Shown one piece after another: positions 26,268 through 33,284 of a DNA stretch of 33,284 bases (the first letter of the stretch is position 1; every line of letters begins with the position of its first letter). This stretch comes from an uncultured Campylobacterales bacterium (GTDB lineage: Bacteria > Campylobacterota > Campylobacteria > Campylobacterales > Sulfurimonadaceae). The stretch is from positions 1 through 33,284 of the forward strand of contig CAISHH010000130.1 in NCBI GenBank assembly GCA_903885085.1, given 5' to 3'. The notes beneath the pieces were generated by a model, which saw only the letters and a list, made by a program, of their open reading frames with translations, had not been told where the DNA came from and ran no database searches. The position numbers and the translations under genes are program-made.

Positions 26268-27247
26268 AGCAGCTGAATTGTTTTAGCTACTTCCTCAAAC
26301 ATCTCACTTCTTTTCCTCTCATCATGAGGGATCATATAGTGTTTTTGCATTGATTCGTCGCTAATACTTTTCCAGCGTTTTCCACTCGCAAAAAGTGAGT
26401 CTCCAAAGAAGGTCATCGTTGGAGTTCCGACAAGTGCGGCTAAATGATACGTGCCTGTAGAGGTTGAGATGAAGAGTTTGAAGTTGCTTATAAGTTTTGC
26501 AAAATTGACAAGCCCATCTTTTGAGATATAAAACACGACATCCGCGTTTTGAAGTGCATTTTTGCAATATTCATAAAGAGTTTGCTCATCAGGTCCAAAG
26601 GTCATCACGACTTGATAACTGTTTACATGCGAAGTACCCTTTGGGTGTAAGGCATTTTTTACCAACTCGATATACTCATCAATACTCCAGTTAGCATCAC
26701 TTGAACCGCCAAATCCCGGGTGAAAAGCGATCACCTCTTTTTTGATGCTATTCTCTTTGCAAAAACTCTCATACATCTCTTGCGCATCATCAAACTTTAA
26801 AAGCGGCTTTTCAAAATGCAAATCCATCTTAGGAAATAACACTTTTGCAAGCTCTAAATTGTACTCAAACTCCGTCATCTTCACTTCACTGCGTCTTTGC
26901 TTGACTCTCTTGGTGTAAAAGATTTGGGCTATCTTTGTAGCCGGTGCTATGCGCTTTGAAATGCCCGCTAAAAACTGCGCAATTGCTACACGGGTGTTTG
27001 AAAAGAGGGTAAGTGAAACATCTGCTTTGGCTTTGCGAAGCTTTTGTGCAAGCTCCCACACCGAGCTCTTGCCATCATCGACAATCACCTCATCGATAAA
27101 ATCACACGCACGAGCCAAACTCTCATTTAATGGTGCCACGCAGACTATGATGTGGTTACGCGGATCATACTGTTTTAAAACCTTACATGTAGGCAATGCT
27201 GTGATAAAATCTCCGAGTTTATCGGTACGAACAACAAGAATGTTCAA
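26264..27247 (-). CDS. GT9 (ADP-heptose:LPS heptosyltransferase-like) glycosyltransferase
   Basis: 327 residues starting at TTG 27247. N-terminal MNILVVRTDKLGDFITALPT with the glycosyl-acceptor Asp, VAFHPGFGGSSDANWS-like VIAFHPGFGGSSDANWS, and LFISTSTGTYHLAALVGTPT, the nucleotide-binding end, are those of family GT9. It would add heptose or a relative to the LPS core. Start codon and the ligase stop overlap as TTGA, so the gene is coupled to the ligase. It carries the long repeat form (26623-26650), inserting HPKGTSHV between two predicted strands (ALHPKGTSHVNSYQVVMTF). Intact, unlike the other GT9 gene in the window. Confidence 0.92.
   Translation of the reverse strand: MNILVVRTDKLGDFITALPTCKVLKQYDPRNHIIVCVAPLNESLARACDFIDEVIVDDGKSSVWELAQKLRKAKADVSLTLFSNTRVAIAQFLAGISKRIAPATKIAQIFYTKRVKQRRSEVKMTEFEYNLELAKVLFPKMDLHFEKPLLKFDDAQEMYESFCKENSIKKEVIAFHPGFGGSSDANWSIDEYIELVKNALHPKGTSHVNSYQVVMTFGPDEQTLYEYCKNALQNADVVFYISKDGLVNFAKLISNFKLFISTSTGTYHLAALVGTPTMTFFGDSLFASGKRWKSISDESMQKHYMIPHDERKRSEMFEEVAKTIQLL
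26623..26650 (-). repeat. Long form of the palindrome family, perfect half-sites, encoding PKGTSHV
   Basis: TTACA (26623-26627), 18 bases TGCGAAGTACCCTTTGGG, TGTAA (26646-26650): exactly the two halves of TTACATGTAA separated by 18 bases. Read on the minus strand it encodes HPKGTSHV in the GT9 protein. 18 is a multiple of three, so the reading frame is kept. Confidence 0.85.
27182..27193. repeat. CTTACATGTAAG family, 10/12 copy
   Basis: CTTACATGTAGG near the start of the GT9 gene, read as PTCKV, so not in the LHV frame. Other 10-11/12 copies on the right side are at 30154-30165 and 30850-30861, each read as YMY. Confidence 0.6.
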
Positions 27248-28053
27248 TCTTTTCTCACATGCATAAATGAGGCAAATCTTGGTTTGCCCTTCTTTGTAAA
27301 GCCAAAATATTTAAAAGTGATGATGGAACCAAGTGCTGGAGGATTTTTTCTATTCTCTTGACTAAAACCAGATCCTATGAAAAGGTGTGTACCGTTTTCA
27401 AGTTCCACTTCCAGACTTCCCATCAAGCCACTATTCTTGCCAACGCCTTTTTTATAGCCGATAACTTTTCCTTCCATATCTTGAGCCAGTTTGACCTTTA
27501 AAACAGAATCGCTTCTGCCATCAAAATAACCTCTTGAGCCCTCTTTTATGACCGCTCCTTCTCCCCGTTTTTTCACCACTTCATGCAAAAATACCTTCAA
27601 CTCTTTTGAATTGTGACAGATTTTTTGTTCTACGATTCTTACATGTAAGAGGTGATGTGCATCAATGTAATCTTGCGCTTTTTGAAGTCGTTGCGTGAAA
27701 TTTCCCTCAGCGTTTGGCACTTCAAAGATATTGTAAGTGATCTCTTTCCATTTTTCGCTTGGCTTGTCATCCATCACAATCGACTGGATATTTTCAAAAT
27801 CCGCGCGCGCAGTCCAAAGCTCGCCATCAAGTGCAAACGGAGGTAGATCTTTTATAAACCATGCAGGAGCGTTTATAGGTTTATTTTGACGAGAGAGAAG
27901 TTGTTTTCCATCCCAATATCCACGGATGCCATCAAGTTTCTCAGACATCATCCAGCCGGAGATATTTTGATCAGTGTAGATATTTGGTTTTTGCAGAGTT
28001 AATGCGCTTACATGTAAGGCAAATAGAAATAAAACTGCAAAAACCTTGAACAT
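27244..28053 (-). CDS. Secreted ATP-dependent DNA ligase (LigE-type)
   Basis: 269 residues. Signal peptide MFKVFAVLFLFALHVSALT, then a minimal adenylation plus OB-fold ligase: motif I SEKLDGIRG with AMP-binding Lys39, motif III FALDGELW, motif IV GEGAVIK, motif V VLKVKL, and an OB domain (MEGKVIGYKKGVGKNSGLMG, FIGSGFS, FKYFGFT). Such small ligases with an export signal are found in Gram-negative bacteria, and a periplasmic role in joining nicks in incoming or extracellular DNA has been proposed. The gene lies two bases after ugd and overlaps the GT9 gene by four bases, an unexpected place among LPS genes. Two perfect palindrome copies lie within, one coding LHVS in the signal peptide. Confidence 0.9.
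   Translation of the reverse strand: MFKVFAVLFLFALHVSALTLQKPNIYTDQNISGWMMSEKLDGIRGYWDGKQLLSRQNKPINAPAWFIKDLPPFALDGELWTARADFENIQSIVMDDKPSEKWKEITYNIFEVPNAEGNFTQRLQKAQDYIDAHHLLHVRIVEQKICHNSKELKVFLHEVVKKRGEGAVIKEGSRGYFDGRSDSVLKVKLAQDMEGKVIGYKKGVGKNSGLMGSLEVELENGTHLFIGSGFSQENRKNPPALGSIITFKYFGFTKKGKPRFASFMHVRKD
27638..27649. repeat. CTTACATGTAAG palindrome, perfect copy
   Basis: Inside the ligase gene, read on the minus strand as LHVR (HHLLHVRIVEQ). Confidence 0.85.
28007..28018. repeat. CTTACATGTAAG palindrome, perfect copy
   Basis: Inside the signal-peptide coding part of the ligase gene, read on the minus strand as LHVS at residues 13-16. Confidence 0.85.
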
Positions 28054-28055
28054 TT

Positions 28056-29381
28056 TTAATTCACACCGATCTGGAAATATTCAAATCCCATCTTCGCCAT
28101 TTTCTCTTTTGCAAACTGATTACGTCCATCAAAAAATATTGGAGTTTTGAGTAATTTTTTTATCTCATCAAAATCAGGACTTCTAAACTCTTGCCATTCG
28201 GTTACAAGGATTACCGCGTCAGCGTCTTTGAGAGCATCATATTTACTATCGACATAACTTACTTTATCATTGCCTTTAAGATAATGAGTCTGGGCTTCAT
28301 GACGTGCTTTTGGGTCATACGCTATAATATTTGCGCCACGTGAAGTGAGCTCGTTGATGATAGTAATCGCACTTGCCTCGCGCATATCATCCGTCTCAGG
28401 CTTAAAGCTCAGTCCCCAAACTCCAAAAGTTTTGCCCTCTAAGTTTTCGCCAAATCTTGTGATCACTTTATTTGAGATCACATATTTTTGTGCATAGTTG
28501 ACAGCTTCAACAGCATCCAAGATACGAGGTGTATAGCCAAAATCTTTTGCGGTTTTTGCTAATGCTTGCACATCTTTTGGAAAACAGCTTCCACCATATC
28601 CGCAACCCGGATAGATAAAACTGTAACCGATGCGGCTGTCGCTTCCTATGCCGTTTCTTACTTTGTTGATGTCCGCTCCCACGCGCTCACAAATCTGGCT
28701 CATCTCATTCATAAAAGAAATTTTCGTCGCAAGCATCGCGTTTGCCGCGTATTTTGTCATCTCTGCTGATTTGATATCCATCGCTATAAATCTATCATGA
28801 TGCTTCATAAAAGGAGCGTAGAGTTCACGCATAACCTCTAATGCTTTTTCACTCTCCGCACCGATAACCACGCGGTCAGGATGCATAAAGTCATTGATTG
28901 CAGCGCCCTCTTTTAAAAACTCAGGATTACTAACAACATCAAACGTAATACTAACACCGCGTTTGTCAAGCTCTTCTTGAATGGTCGCTCTTACTTTTTC
29001 AGCCGTTCCTACAGGAACAGTCGATTTGTCCACGACGACGATATAATCTTGCATACTTTGCCCAATTTTTTTAGCAACAGCTAAAACATATTGAAGATCG
29101 GCACTTCCATCTTGACCCATCGGAGTTCCCACGGCGATAAAAGAGATAAGCGATGAAGCAATCGCTTCAGTCGCGTTTGTCGTGAACTTTAATGTCCCTT
29201 TTTTATAGTTTTCAAGCGTCATATCCTCTAAACCCGGTTCATAAATCGGGATGATTCCCTTTTCTAGTTTTGCTATTTTGTTTTCATCTATGTCGACGCA
29301 AGTGACTTTGTTTCCCATCTGAGCAAAACATACACCGCTTACTAATCCAACATAACCTGTTCCGATAACTGATATTTTCAT
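28056..29381 (-). CDS. ugd: UDP-glucose 6-dehydrogenase
   Basis: Oxidises UDP-glucose to UDP-glucuronate with two NAD+, supplying glucuronate-type sugars for LPS or capsule. 441 residues. NAD site [26 protein letters not shown]-like [43 protein letters not shown], and the catalytic cysteine in [17 protein letters not shown]-terminal [16 protein letters not shown] and [11 protein letters not shown] 29381 has AGGA eight bases upstream. It heads a minus-strand operon with the secreted ligase and the GT9 gene and is divergent from the lipoprotein gene. Confidence 0.96.
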   Translation of the reverse strand: MKISVIGTGYVGLVSGVCFAQMGNKVTCVDIDENKIAKLEKGIIPIYEPGLEDMTLENYKKGTLKFTTNATEAIASSLISFIAVGTPMGQDGSADLQYVLAVAKKIGQSMQDYIVVVDKSTVPVGTAEKVRATIQEELDKRGVSITFDVVSNPEFLKEGAAINDFMHPDRVVIGAESEKALEVMRELYAPFMKHHDRFIAMDIKSAEMTKYAANAMLATKISFMNEMSQICERVGADINKVRNGIGSDSRIGYSFIYPGCGYGGSCFPKDVQALAKTAKDFGYTPRILDAVEAVNYAQKYVISNKVITRFGENLEGKTFGVWGLSFKPETDDMREASAITIINELTSRGANIIAYDPKARHEAQTHYLKGNDKVSYVDSKYDALKDADAVILVTEWQEFRSPDFDEIKKLLKTPIFFDGRNQFAKEKMAKMGFEYFQIGVN

Positions 29382-29429
29382 AAATAAATTCCTATATTCT
29401 TAATATCTATGATTTTACATTAAAAAGGA

Positions 29430-29435
29430 TATAAT
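29430..29435 (+). promoter_or_regulatory. -10 element before the PAP2-like lipoprotein gene
   Basis: TATAAT at 29430-29435 in the 81-base divergent gap between ugd and the lipoprotein gene, giving a leader of about 20 bases with a weak GAGAAAG ribosome site. No convincing -35 box. Confidence 0.4.
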
Positions 29436-29462
29436 TTGACTTATTCCCTATGAGAAAGTCTT

Positions 29463-30182
29463 ATGAAACATATAATTTTAACTCTCTTCTTATTTTTATT
29501 TCTTGGTTGCAGTCAAACTAGTCTGCAAACAGCGTGGACAAGGACTAAAGATGCTTCCTACTCAGCAGTAACAGATCCCGTCACTTGGGCTCCTATGGCC
29601 GTGGGCATTACACTTTATGCGACAAACACAGATCAGAGAATATCAAAAGATATCATGAATCATCCTCCCTTTTATCTGGCAAATGATGATATGTATAGAG
29701 AGATCAATGGAGCCGAAACTTATCTTACGGCTCTCATGATTGATGATAATGATTCAGTAACAAAACTCAAACGTGTTGCCGTAGAAGCTACTGGCTTTGC
29801 CGTTGCAAGAACTGTGACAGATACATTGAGTTACTCAATTGAAAAAGAAAATCCTTCACATACAAGAGATGATGCCATCGGCTCGCATCATGCCATTGAC
29901 ACATTTACGGGTTCTGCTATGAACAGACGCAATGTCGACCAGCTTGATATCCCAGAGTGGGGGAAATATACCCTTAATGGTATTAGTTACTTCACAGCAT
30001 CTGCTAGTGCTTTTGCCCGTGTACAAGAGGGTGGACACTCGCTCGGAGATCAATTCATACATGCATCTATAGGCAATTTTCTAGGTCTCTTTATTCATGA
30101 TCTTTTTATGAAAGAGGACACACATATAGAACTCTCAGTTGCAAATGATGCCGCTTACATGTACACCAACTGGAAATTTTAA
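29463..30182 (+). CDS. Lipoprotein with a PAP2-like phosphatase domain
   Basis: 239 residues with a lipobox signal (ILTLFLFLFLGCSQ; Cys16 would be lipidated). The body carries the three motifs of PAP2 phosphatases in altered form: EKENPSHTRDD for KxxxxxxRP, IGSHHA for PSGH, and ARVQEGGHSLGDQ for SRxxxxxHxxxD, with the catalytic His and Asp of the third motif present. Hydrophobic stretches flank them. It may act on a lipid phosphate, for example polyprenyl or phosphatidylglycerol phosphate, at the membrane surface; activity with the changed first motif is uncertain. First gene of a plus-strand cluster with the glycosidase-like gene, a classical PAP2 gene and an MdoB-like gene. Confidence 0.75.
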   Translation: MKHIILTLFLFLFLGCSQTSLQTAWTRTKDASYSAVTDPVTWAPMAVGITLYATNTDQRISKDIMNHPPFYLANDDMYREINGAETYLTALMIDDNDSVTKLKRVAVEATGFAVARTVTDTLSYSIEKENPSHTRDDAIGSHHAIDTFTGSAMNRRNVDQLDIPEWGKYTLNGISYFTASASAFARVQEGGHSLGDQFIHASIGNFLGLFIHDLFMKEDTHIELSVANDAAYMYTNWKF

Positions 30183-30203
30183 ACGAGTGGCTATAAAACT
30201 CAA

Positions 30204-31469
30204 ATGGATAAAACTTTGAAAGAACCTTTTATCTGGGATAAATTCTCAGATCAGCCTTATCAACTCAAAGATAGAAAATTTAAAAAGATGATGCGTCGGC
30301 GTGAGCTAGTATCAAATCTCAAAACCTTTTTTATCGCTCTTTTCATCCTTCCACTTTCAATGTTGCTCATCCCTTTTGTGCCTCGAAAAAATGTGGACAG
30401 TGATAACTTTTTTGCGATGAGTGTCAATCTTGAGAAAGAGCCTTCTATGACTCCTGAACTTTTAGAGGAGTTGGGAGTTGATCATATTTTAGTGCGCTGT
30501 AAGCTTTGGGAGATGGATAAACTTCAAGAACTATACGATTTTATCCTTTCTTGCCAAGCAAAAGAGGTTACACTAAACATCCTTCAAGACCGCGAACATA
30601 TTGAAGATCTTGAGCTTTTAAAGAGAGATCTTCGCACGATATTTTCAATTCCTCAAATCAGAAGATTTCAGATCGGTTCTACTATCAATCGCGCGAAATG
30701 GGGTTTTTTCAGCGTGGATGAATACAACAAGTTTTACAAAGTAGCTTACGATTTGAAGCTTCATGAGTTTCCCGATATTATTCTCATCGGCAGTGGAGTG
30801 ATCGACTTTGAGTACCACTTTACAGCGCATACGCTTTTTAACTTTTTCCCTTACATGTACGACGGCGTTGCCTCACTTTTATATGTCGATAGACGCGGAG
30901 CACCTGAAAATACACAGATGGGATTTAATCTTTTAGATAAGATCGCACTGCTTAGTACGATGGTCTCTCTGAGCCCAAAAAGTAGGAACCGCCTTTACAT
31001 CACAGAGACAAACTGGCCCATCTCAAACACCGCACCATATGCACCCACAAGTGAACATGAGTGTGTGGATGAAGAGAGTTATGCGAACTTTTTAGTACGC
31101 TATTATCTTCTCGCATTTGCTTCACAACAAGTCGATGCCGTGCTCTGGCATCAGCTCATCGCTCCGGGATACGGACTCATAGACAATCGCAAGGAAGTGA
31201 GAAAACGTAGCGCATTTTATGCGTTTAAAACAATGCTTGTATTTTTAAAAGGTTCACAATTTTTACGCCTTGATATAAAAAGAGGTTATCATATTCTCCA
31301 ATGTCTTAAAGAAAACAAACTCATACAAGTTCACTGGTCTTTGAATGAACAAATCATTAAAAATGAAGACTACTTTGATGCTTATTCTCGAGATGGAGAG
31401 CTCATAACAAGCAATGAAATAAAAATTTTTAATGCCCCTATTTATTTACAAATCAAGGATAAGTTATAA
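30204..31469 (+). CDS. Membrane-anchored glycoside-hydrolase-like (clan GH-A type) protein
   Basis: 421 residues. A short cytoplasmic N-terminus rich in Lys/Arg, one transmembrane helix (LKTFFIALFILPLSMLLIPF), then a domain that looks like a TIM barrel: alternating strands and helices such as HILVRCKLWEMDKLQELYDF, FQIGSTINRAKWGFFS, PDIILIGSGVIDFEYHF, LYITETNWPISN and AVLWHQLIAPGYGL. TETNWP resembles the strand-7 nucleophile Glu of GH-A enzymes such as GH39; the usual acid/base Asn-Glu pair after strand 4 is not clear (STINRAKWG). It could trim or bind periplasmic glycan. I do not recognise a characterised homologue. Lies between two PAP2-type genes. Confidence 0.55.
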   Translation: MDKTLKEPFIWDKFSDQPYQLKDRKFKKMMRRRELVSNLKTFFIALFILPLSMLLIPFVPRKNVDSDNFFAMSVNLEKEPSMTPELLEELGVDHILVRCKLWEMDKLQELYDFILSCQAKEVTLNILQDREHIEDLELLKRDLRTIFSIPQIRRFQIGSTINRAKWGFFSVDEYNKFYKVAYDLKLHEFPDIILIGSGVIDFEYHFTAHTLFNFFPYMYDGVASLLYVDRRGAPENTQMGFNLLDKIALLSTMVSLSPKSRNRLYITETNWPISNTAPYAPTSEHECVDEESYANFLVRYYLLAFASQQVDAVLWHQLIAPGYGLIDNRKEVRKRSAFYAFKTMLVFLKGSQFLRLDIKRGYHILQCLKENKLIQVHWSLNEQIIKNEDYFDAYSRDGELITSNEIKIFNAPIYLQIKDKL

Positions 31470-31470
31470 T
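31465..31470 (+). promoter_or_regulatory. TATAAT seven bases before the PAP2 phosphatase start codon
   Basis: TATAAT overlaps the stop of the upstream gene and ends seven bases before ATG 31478; the nearest AAGGA is 18 bases away, too far to act. Could give a leaderless internal transcript, but the match is partly forced by the Leu-stop codons TTA TAA. Confidence 0.3.
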
Positions 31471-31477
31471 TTCATCT

Positions 31478-32152
31478 ATGAATAAAAAAATAATCAATGT
31501 CCCGCTGTATGTATGGATAGCATTTCTCCTCACTTCACTCATTTTTGTCCTTTTCCCGCAGATCGATATTTTTGTAAGCTCTCTTTTTTACTCTAAAGAA
31601 AGCGGTTTCTTTACAAATAACACTTGGTATGAACCAATTTTATACAATTCGATACAACCTGTTGTCACTCTAGCCATCATTTTGCCTATGCTTGTATGGC
31701 TTTATAATATTGCAGCAAAAAAAGATCTCTATCATGTAAATAGAAAAGTGATTCTCTATCTTTTGTTAATCATCGCTATTGGTCCAGGTCTCATCGTGAA
31801 CAGTACTCTTAAAGATCATTGGGGGCGCGCTCGCCCAGCTGAGACAATACTATTTGGAGGAACGAAAGAGTTCACTCCAGCTTTTATCATCAGCGATCAA
31901 GGCGGTTACTCTTTTAGCTGTGGTCACGCTGCTGGAGCATTTTTTCTCATCGCTCTTGCTCTGCTTGCTCAAAAAAGACGTATGTTATGGATGAGTCTCG
32001 CAGTTGGTTATGGGATTGCTATCAGCTATATTCGTATCGCCGCAGGTGGACACTTTTTTAGCGATACCGTAGTCTCATTTTTCATCGTTTATATCACGAC
32101 ACTCATCTTTTATGGACTCTTTTTCAAGGAAAAAACTAATGAAATTTCGTAA
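31478..32152 (+). CDS. PAP2-family membrane phosphatase
   Basis: 224 residues, about five transmembrane helices. All three PAP2 motifs are intact: KDHWGRARP, SFSCGHAAG, and SYIRIAAGGHFFSD. Relatives remove phosphate from lipid A (LpxE), undecaprenyl diphosphate or phosphatidylglycerol phosphate at the outer face of the inner membrane. The gene overlaps the following MdoB-like gene by 14 bases; a phosphatase next to a transferase that turns phosphatidylglycerol into diacylglycerol fits either lipid recycling or lipid A modification. The specific substrate is not visible in sequence. Confidence 0.9.
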   Translation: MNKKIINVPLYVWIAFLLTSLIFVLFPQIDIFVSSLFYSKESGFFTNNTWYEPILYNSIQPVVTLAIILPMLVWLYNIAAKKDLYHVNRKVILYLLLIIAIGPGLIVNSTLKDHWGRARPAETILFGGTKEFTPAFIISDQGGYSFSCGHAAGAFFLIALALLAQKRRMLWMSLAVGYGIAISYIRIAAGGHFFSDTVVSFFIVYITTLIFYGLFFKEKTNEIS

Positions 32153-33284
32153 TCAACTCACACAGATTCTTTCACTCATTCTTTTTAGCTTCGTTGTTTT
32201 GATGGCAATCAGGCTCTCTCTTTATGAATTTTATAAAACTGATTTTTCTAACCTCACTACTAGTGAGTTTTATGCATCACTTTTGATGGGATTTCGTGTT
32301 GACATGATTACTATTTTCACGTTTTCCTCAGTCTTTGTCCTTTTGCTTCTCTTTGTCAAATCGCCAAGAACAAGAGGACTTATCGGGATTGTATGGGCGC
32401 TCATCTTAACGACTATTTTTATTCTCAGTTTCAGCGATGTTCTTTACTATGACTATATCCATAGACATATGTCAAATGAGCTATTTAACCTCGGTAGTGA
32501 TACCGACATTATCACTGGAATGGCATTTGGTTCTATGCTTCCTTATACGCTAGGCGCATTTATTTTATCTGCTATATTTTTATATGTCGTTTATAAAATT
32601 TTTACACATAGACCAAGACATTTTATCTCAGGTAAACAACTCTTCATCACGACTTTAGTTGTTGTCTTAGTTCTTTTTATTGGAATACGCAACAACTTTT
32701 CAGGTAAAGGTTTTGGTACAAGTGATGCCTATGCTGTTGATAAAGTAAGCAGTGGAAACCTCGCGCTTAACAGATTTTTTACCATGTATAGAACCGCTAA
32801 ATCTCCTGCAAAACACCATCTTATGAAACTAGATAAAGCAATAGAGATCACACGTTCACAACTTGCCTCACCAAATACACCTTTTCTGGATGACAAATAT
32901 CCACTCGAACGTGAATATAAAGCAAAAGAAACCCCAAAATACAATGTCGTTATCGTACTCTTAGAATCTTTTGGAGCTGAACATTTGGATGGTTTTACTC
33001 ACTACAAAGAGTTGGGTATCACACCATATTTTAAACAACTGAGCAATGAAGGGCTGAAATTCACTAACTTTTATTCAAACGGTTATCGCTCTATTTTTGG
33101 AATCACCTCTATCTTTACAGGTATCACGATCCCTTCAGGATTCGAGTATCTTGGACATGGACTTGAGCTCTCAAATCTCAGCTATCTGGGCAGAGTTGCA
33201 AAACAAAACGGTTACTCAACCCTCTCGATGCAAGCGGCGAACAAGCGTTCATATCGAGTCGATGCAGTGAGTGGACTTGCAGGA
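32139..33284 (+). CDS. Second LTA synthase / MdoB-like transferase (3' end outside window)
   Basis: ATG 32139, with AAGGA eight bases upstream, opens a frame of 382 codons to the right edge. Four to five N-terminal helices (LTQILSLILFSFVVLMAIRL through LFITTLVVVLVLFIGI) are followed by the start of a sulfatase-type domain: NVVIVLLESFGAEHL (first metal site, Glu), YFKQLSNEGLKFTNFYSNG, RSIFGITSIFTG (region of the catalytic Thr/Ser) and NGYSTLSMQAAN. Same family as the gene at 13077-15065 but clearly a different member. Probably a phosphoglycerol or phosphoethanolamine transferase acting in the periplasm. Last gene of the plus-strand cluster in view. Confidence 0.85.
   Translation, partial: MKFRNQLTQILSLILFSFVVLMAIRLSLYEFYKTDFSNLTTSEFYASLLMGFRVDMITIFTFSSVFVLLLLFVKSPRTRGLIGIVWALILTTIFILSFSDVLYYDYIHRHMSNELFNLGSDTDIITGMAFGSMLPYTLGAFILSAIFLYVVYKIFTHRPRHFISGKQLFITTLVVVLVLFIGIRNNFSGKGFGTSDAYAVDKVSSGNLALNRFFTMYRTAKSPAKHHLMKLDKAIEITRSQLASPNTPFLDDKYPLEREYKAKETPKYNVVIVLLESFGAEHLDGFTHYKELGITPYFKQLSNEGLKFTNFYSNGYRSIFGITSIFTGITIPSGFEYLGHGLELSNLSYLGRVAKQNGYSTLSMQAANKRSYRVDAVSGLAG

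Overview
The window looks like chromosomal DNA from a member of the Campylobacterota (former Epsilonproteobacteria), most likely a free-living Sulfurimonas-like lineage. The reasons are the AT-rich composition, a threonyl-tRNA synthetase with a shortened N-terminus like that of Campylobacter, the thrS-infC pair, CcoG (cbb3 oxidase assembly) and the general protein style. The genus is inference. I saw no rRNA, tRNA, CRISPR array or insertion sequence.

Left part (1-9062, minus strand): a very large envelope protein of the AsmA/DUF748 type that runs off the left edge; infC and thrS, coupled by a 4-base overlap; and a tight operon of a LapB-like TPR protein, rnhA, rnc and aroC. Centre-left (9126-11307, plus strand): a serine-recombinase-fold protein that appears to have lost its catalytic residues but keeps a helix-turn-helix, immediately followed by ccoG. 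A good promoter overlapped by an inverted repeat drives the pair.

From 11358 to the right edge nearly everything concerns the cell envelope. It includes an MsbA-type lipid A flippase, an LTA-synthase/MdoB-like transferase, a small toxin-antitoxin pair, a sugar-nucleotide epimerase, an O-antigen ligase, glycosyltransferases of families GT17, GT2 (two), GT4 and GT9 (two), an LPS-core-kinase-like protein, an MBOAT O-acyltransferase with an SGNH/AlgJ-like partner, a secreted ATP-dependent DNA ligase and UDP-glucose dehydrogenase. A last plus-strand cluster holds a PAP2-like lipoprotein, a glycoside-hydrolase-like membrane protein, a PAP2 phosphatase and a second MdoB-like transferase cut by the right edge. 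Together these would make, acylate, phosphorylate, export and decorate LPS or another surface glycan.

Three loci in the glycan cluster are broken as given: a GT9 gene by one extra base in an A8 tract, the MBOAT gene by one extra base, and a nucleotidyltransferase remnant by two frame changes and a stop.

The strongest unexplained signal is a dispersed palindrome, CTTACATGTAAG. It has seven perfect copies and at least eight close variants, mostly inside genes and mostly read as Leu-His-Val-(Ser/Arg/Lys). Two unrelated genes also carry a longer form in which the two half-sites TTACA and TGTAA are separated by the same 18 bases, adding the peptide PKGTSHV in frame. I interpret this as one family of very small, protein-embedded repeats.
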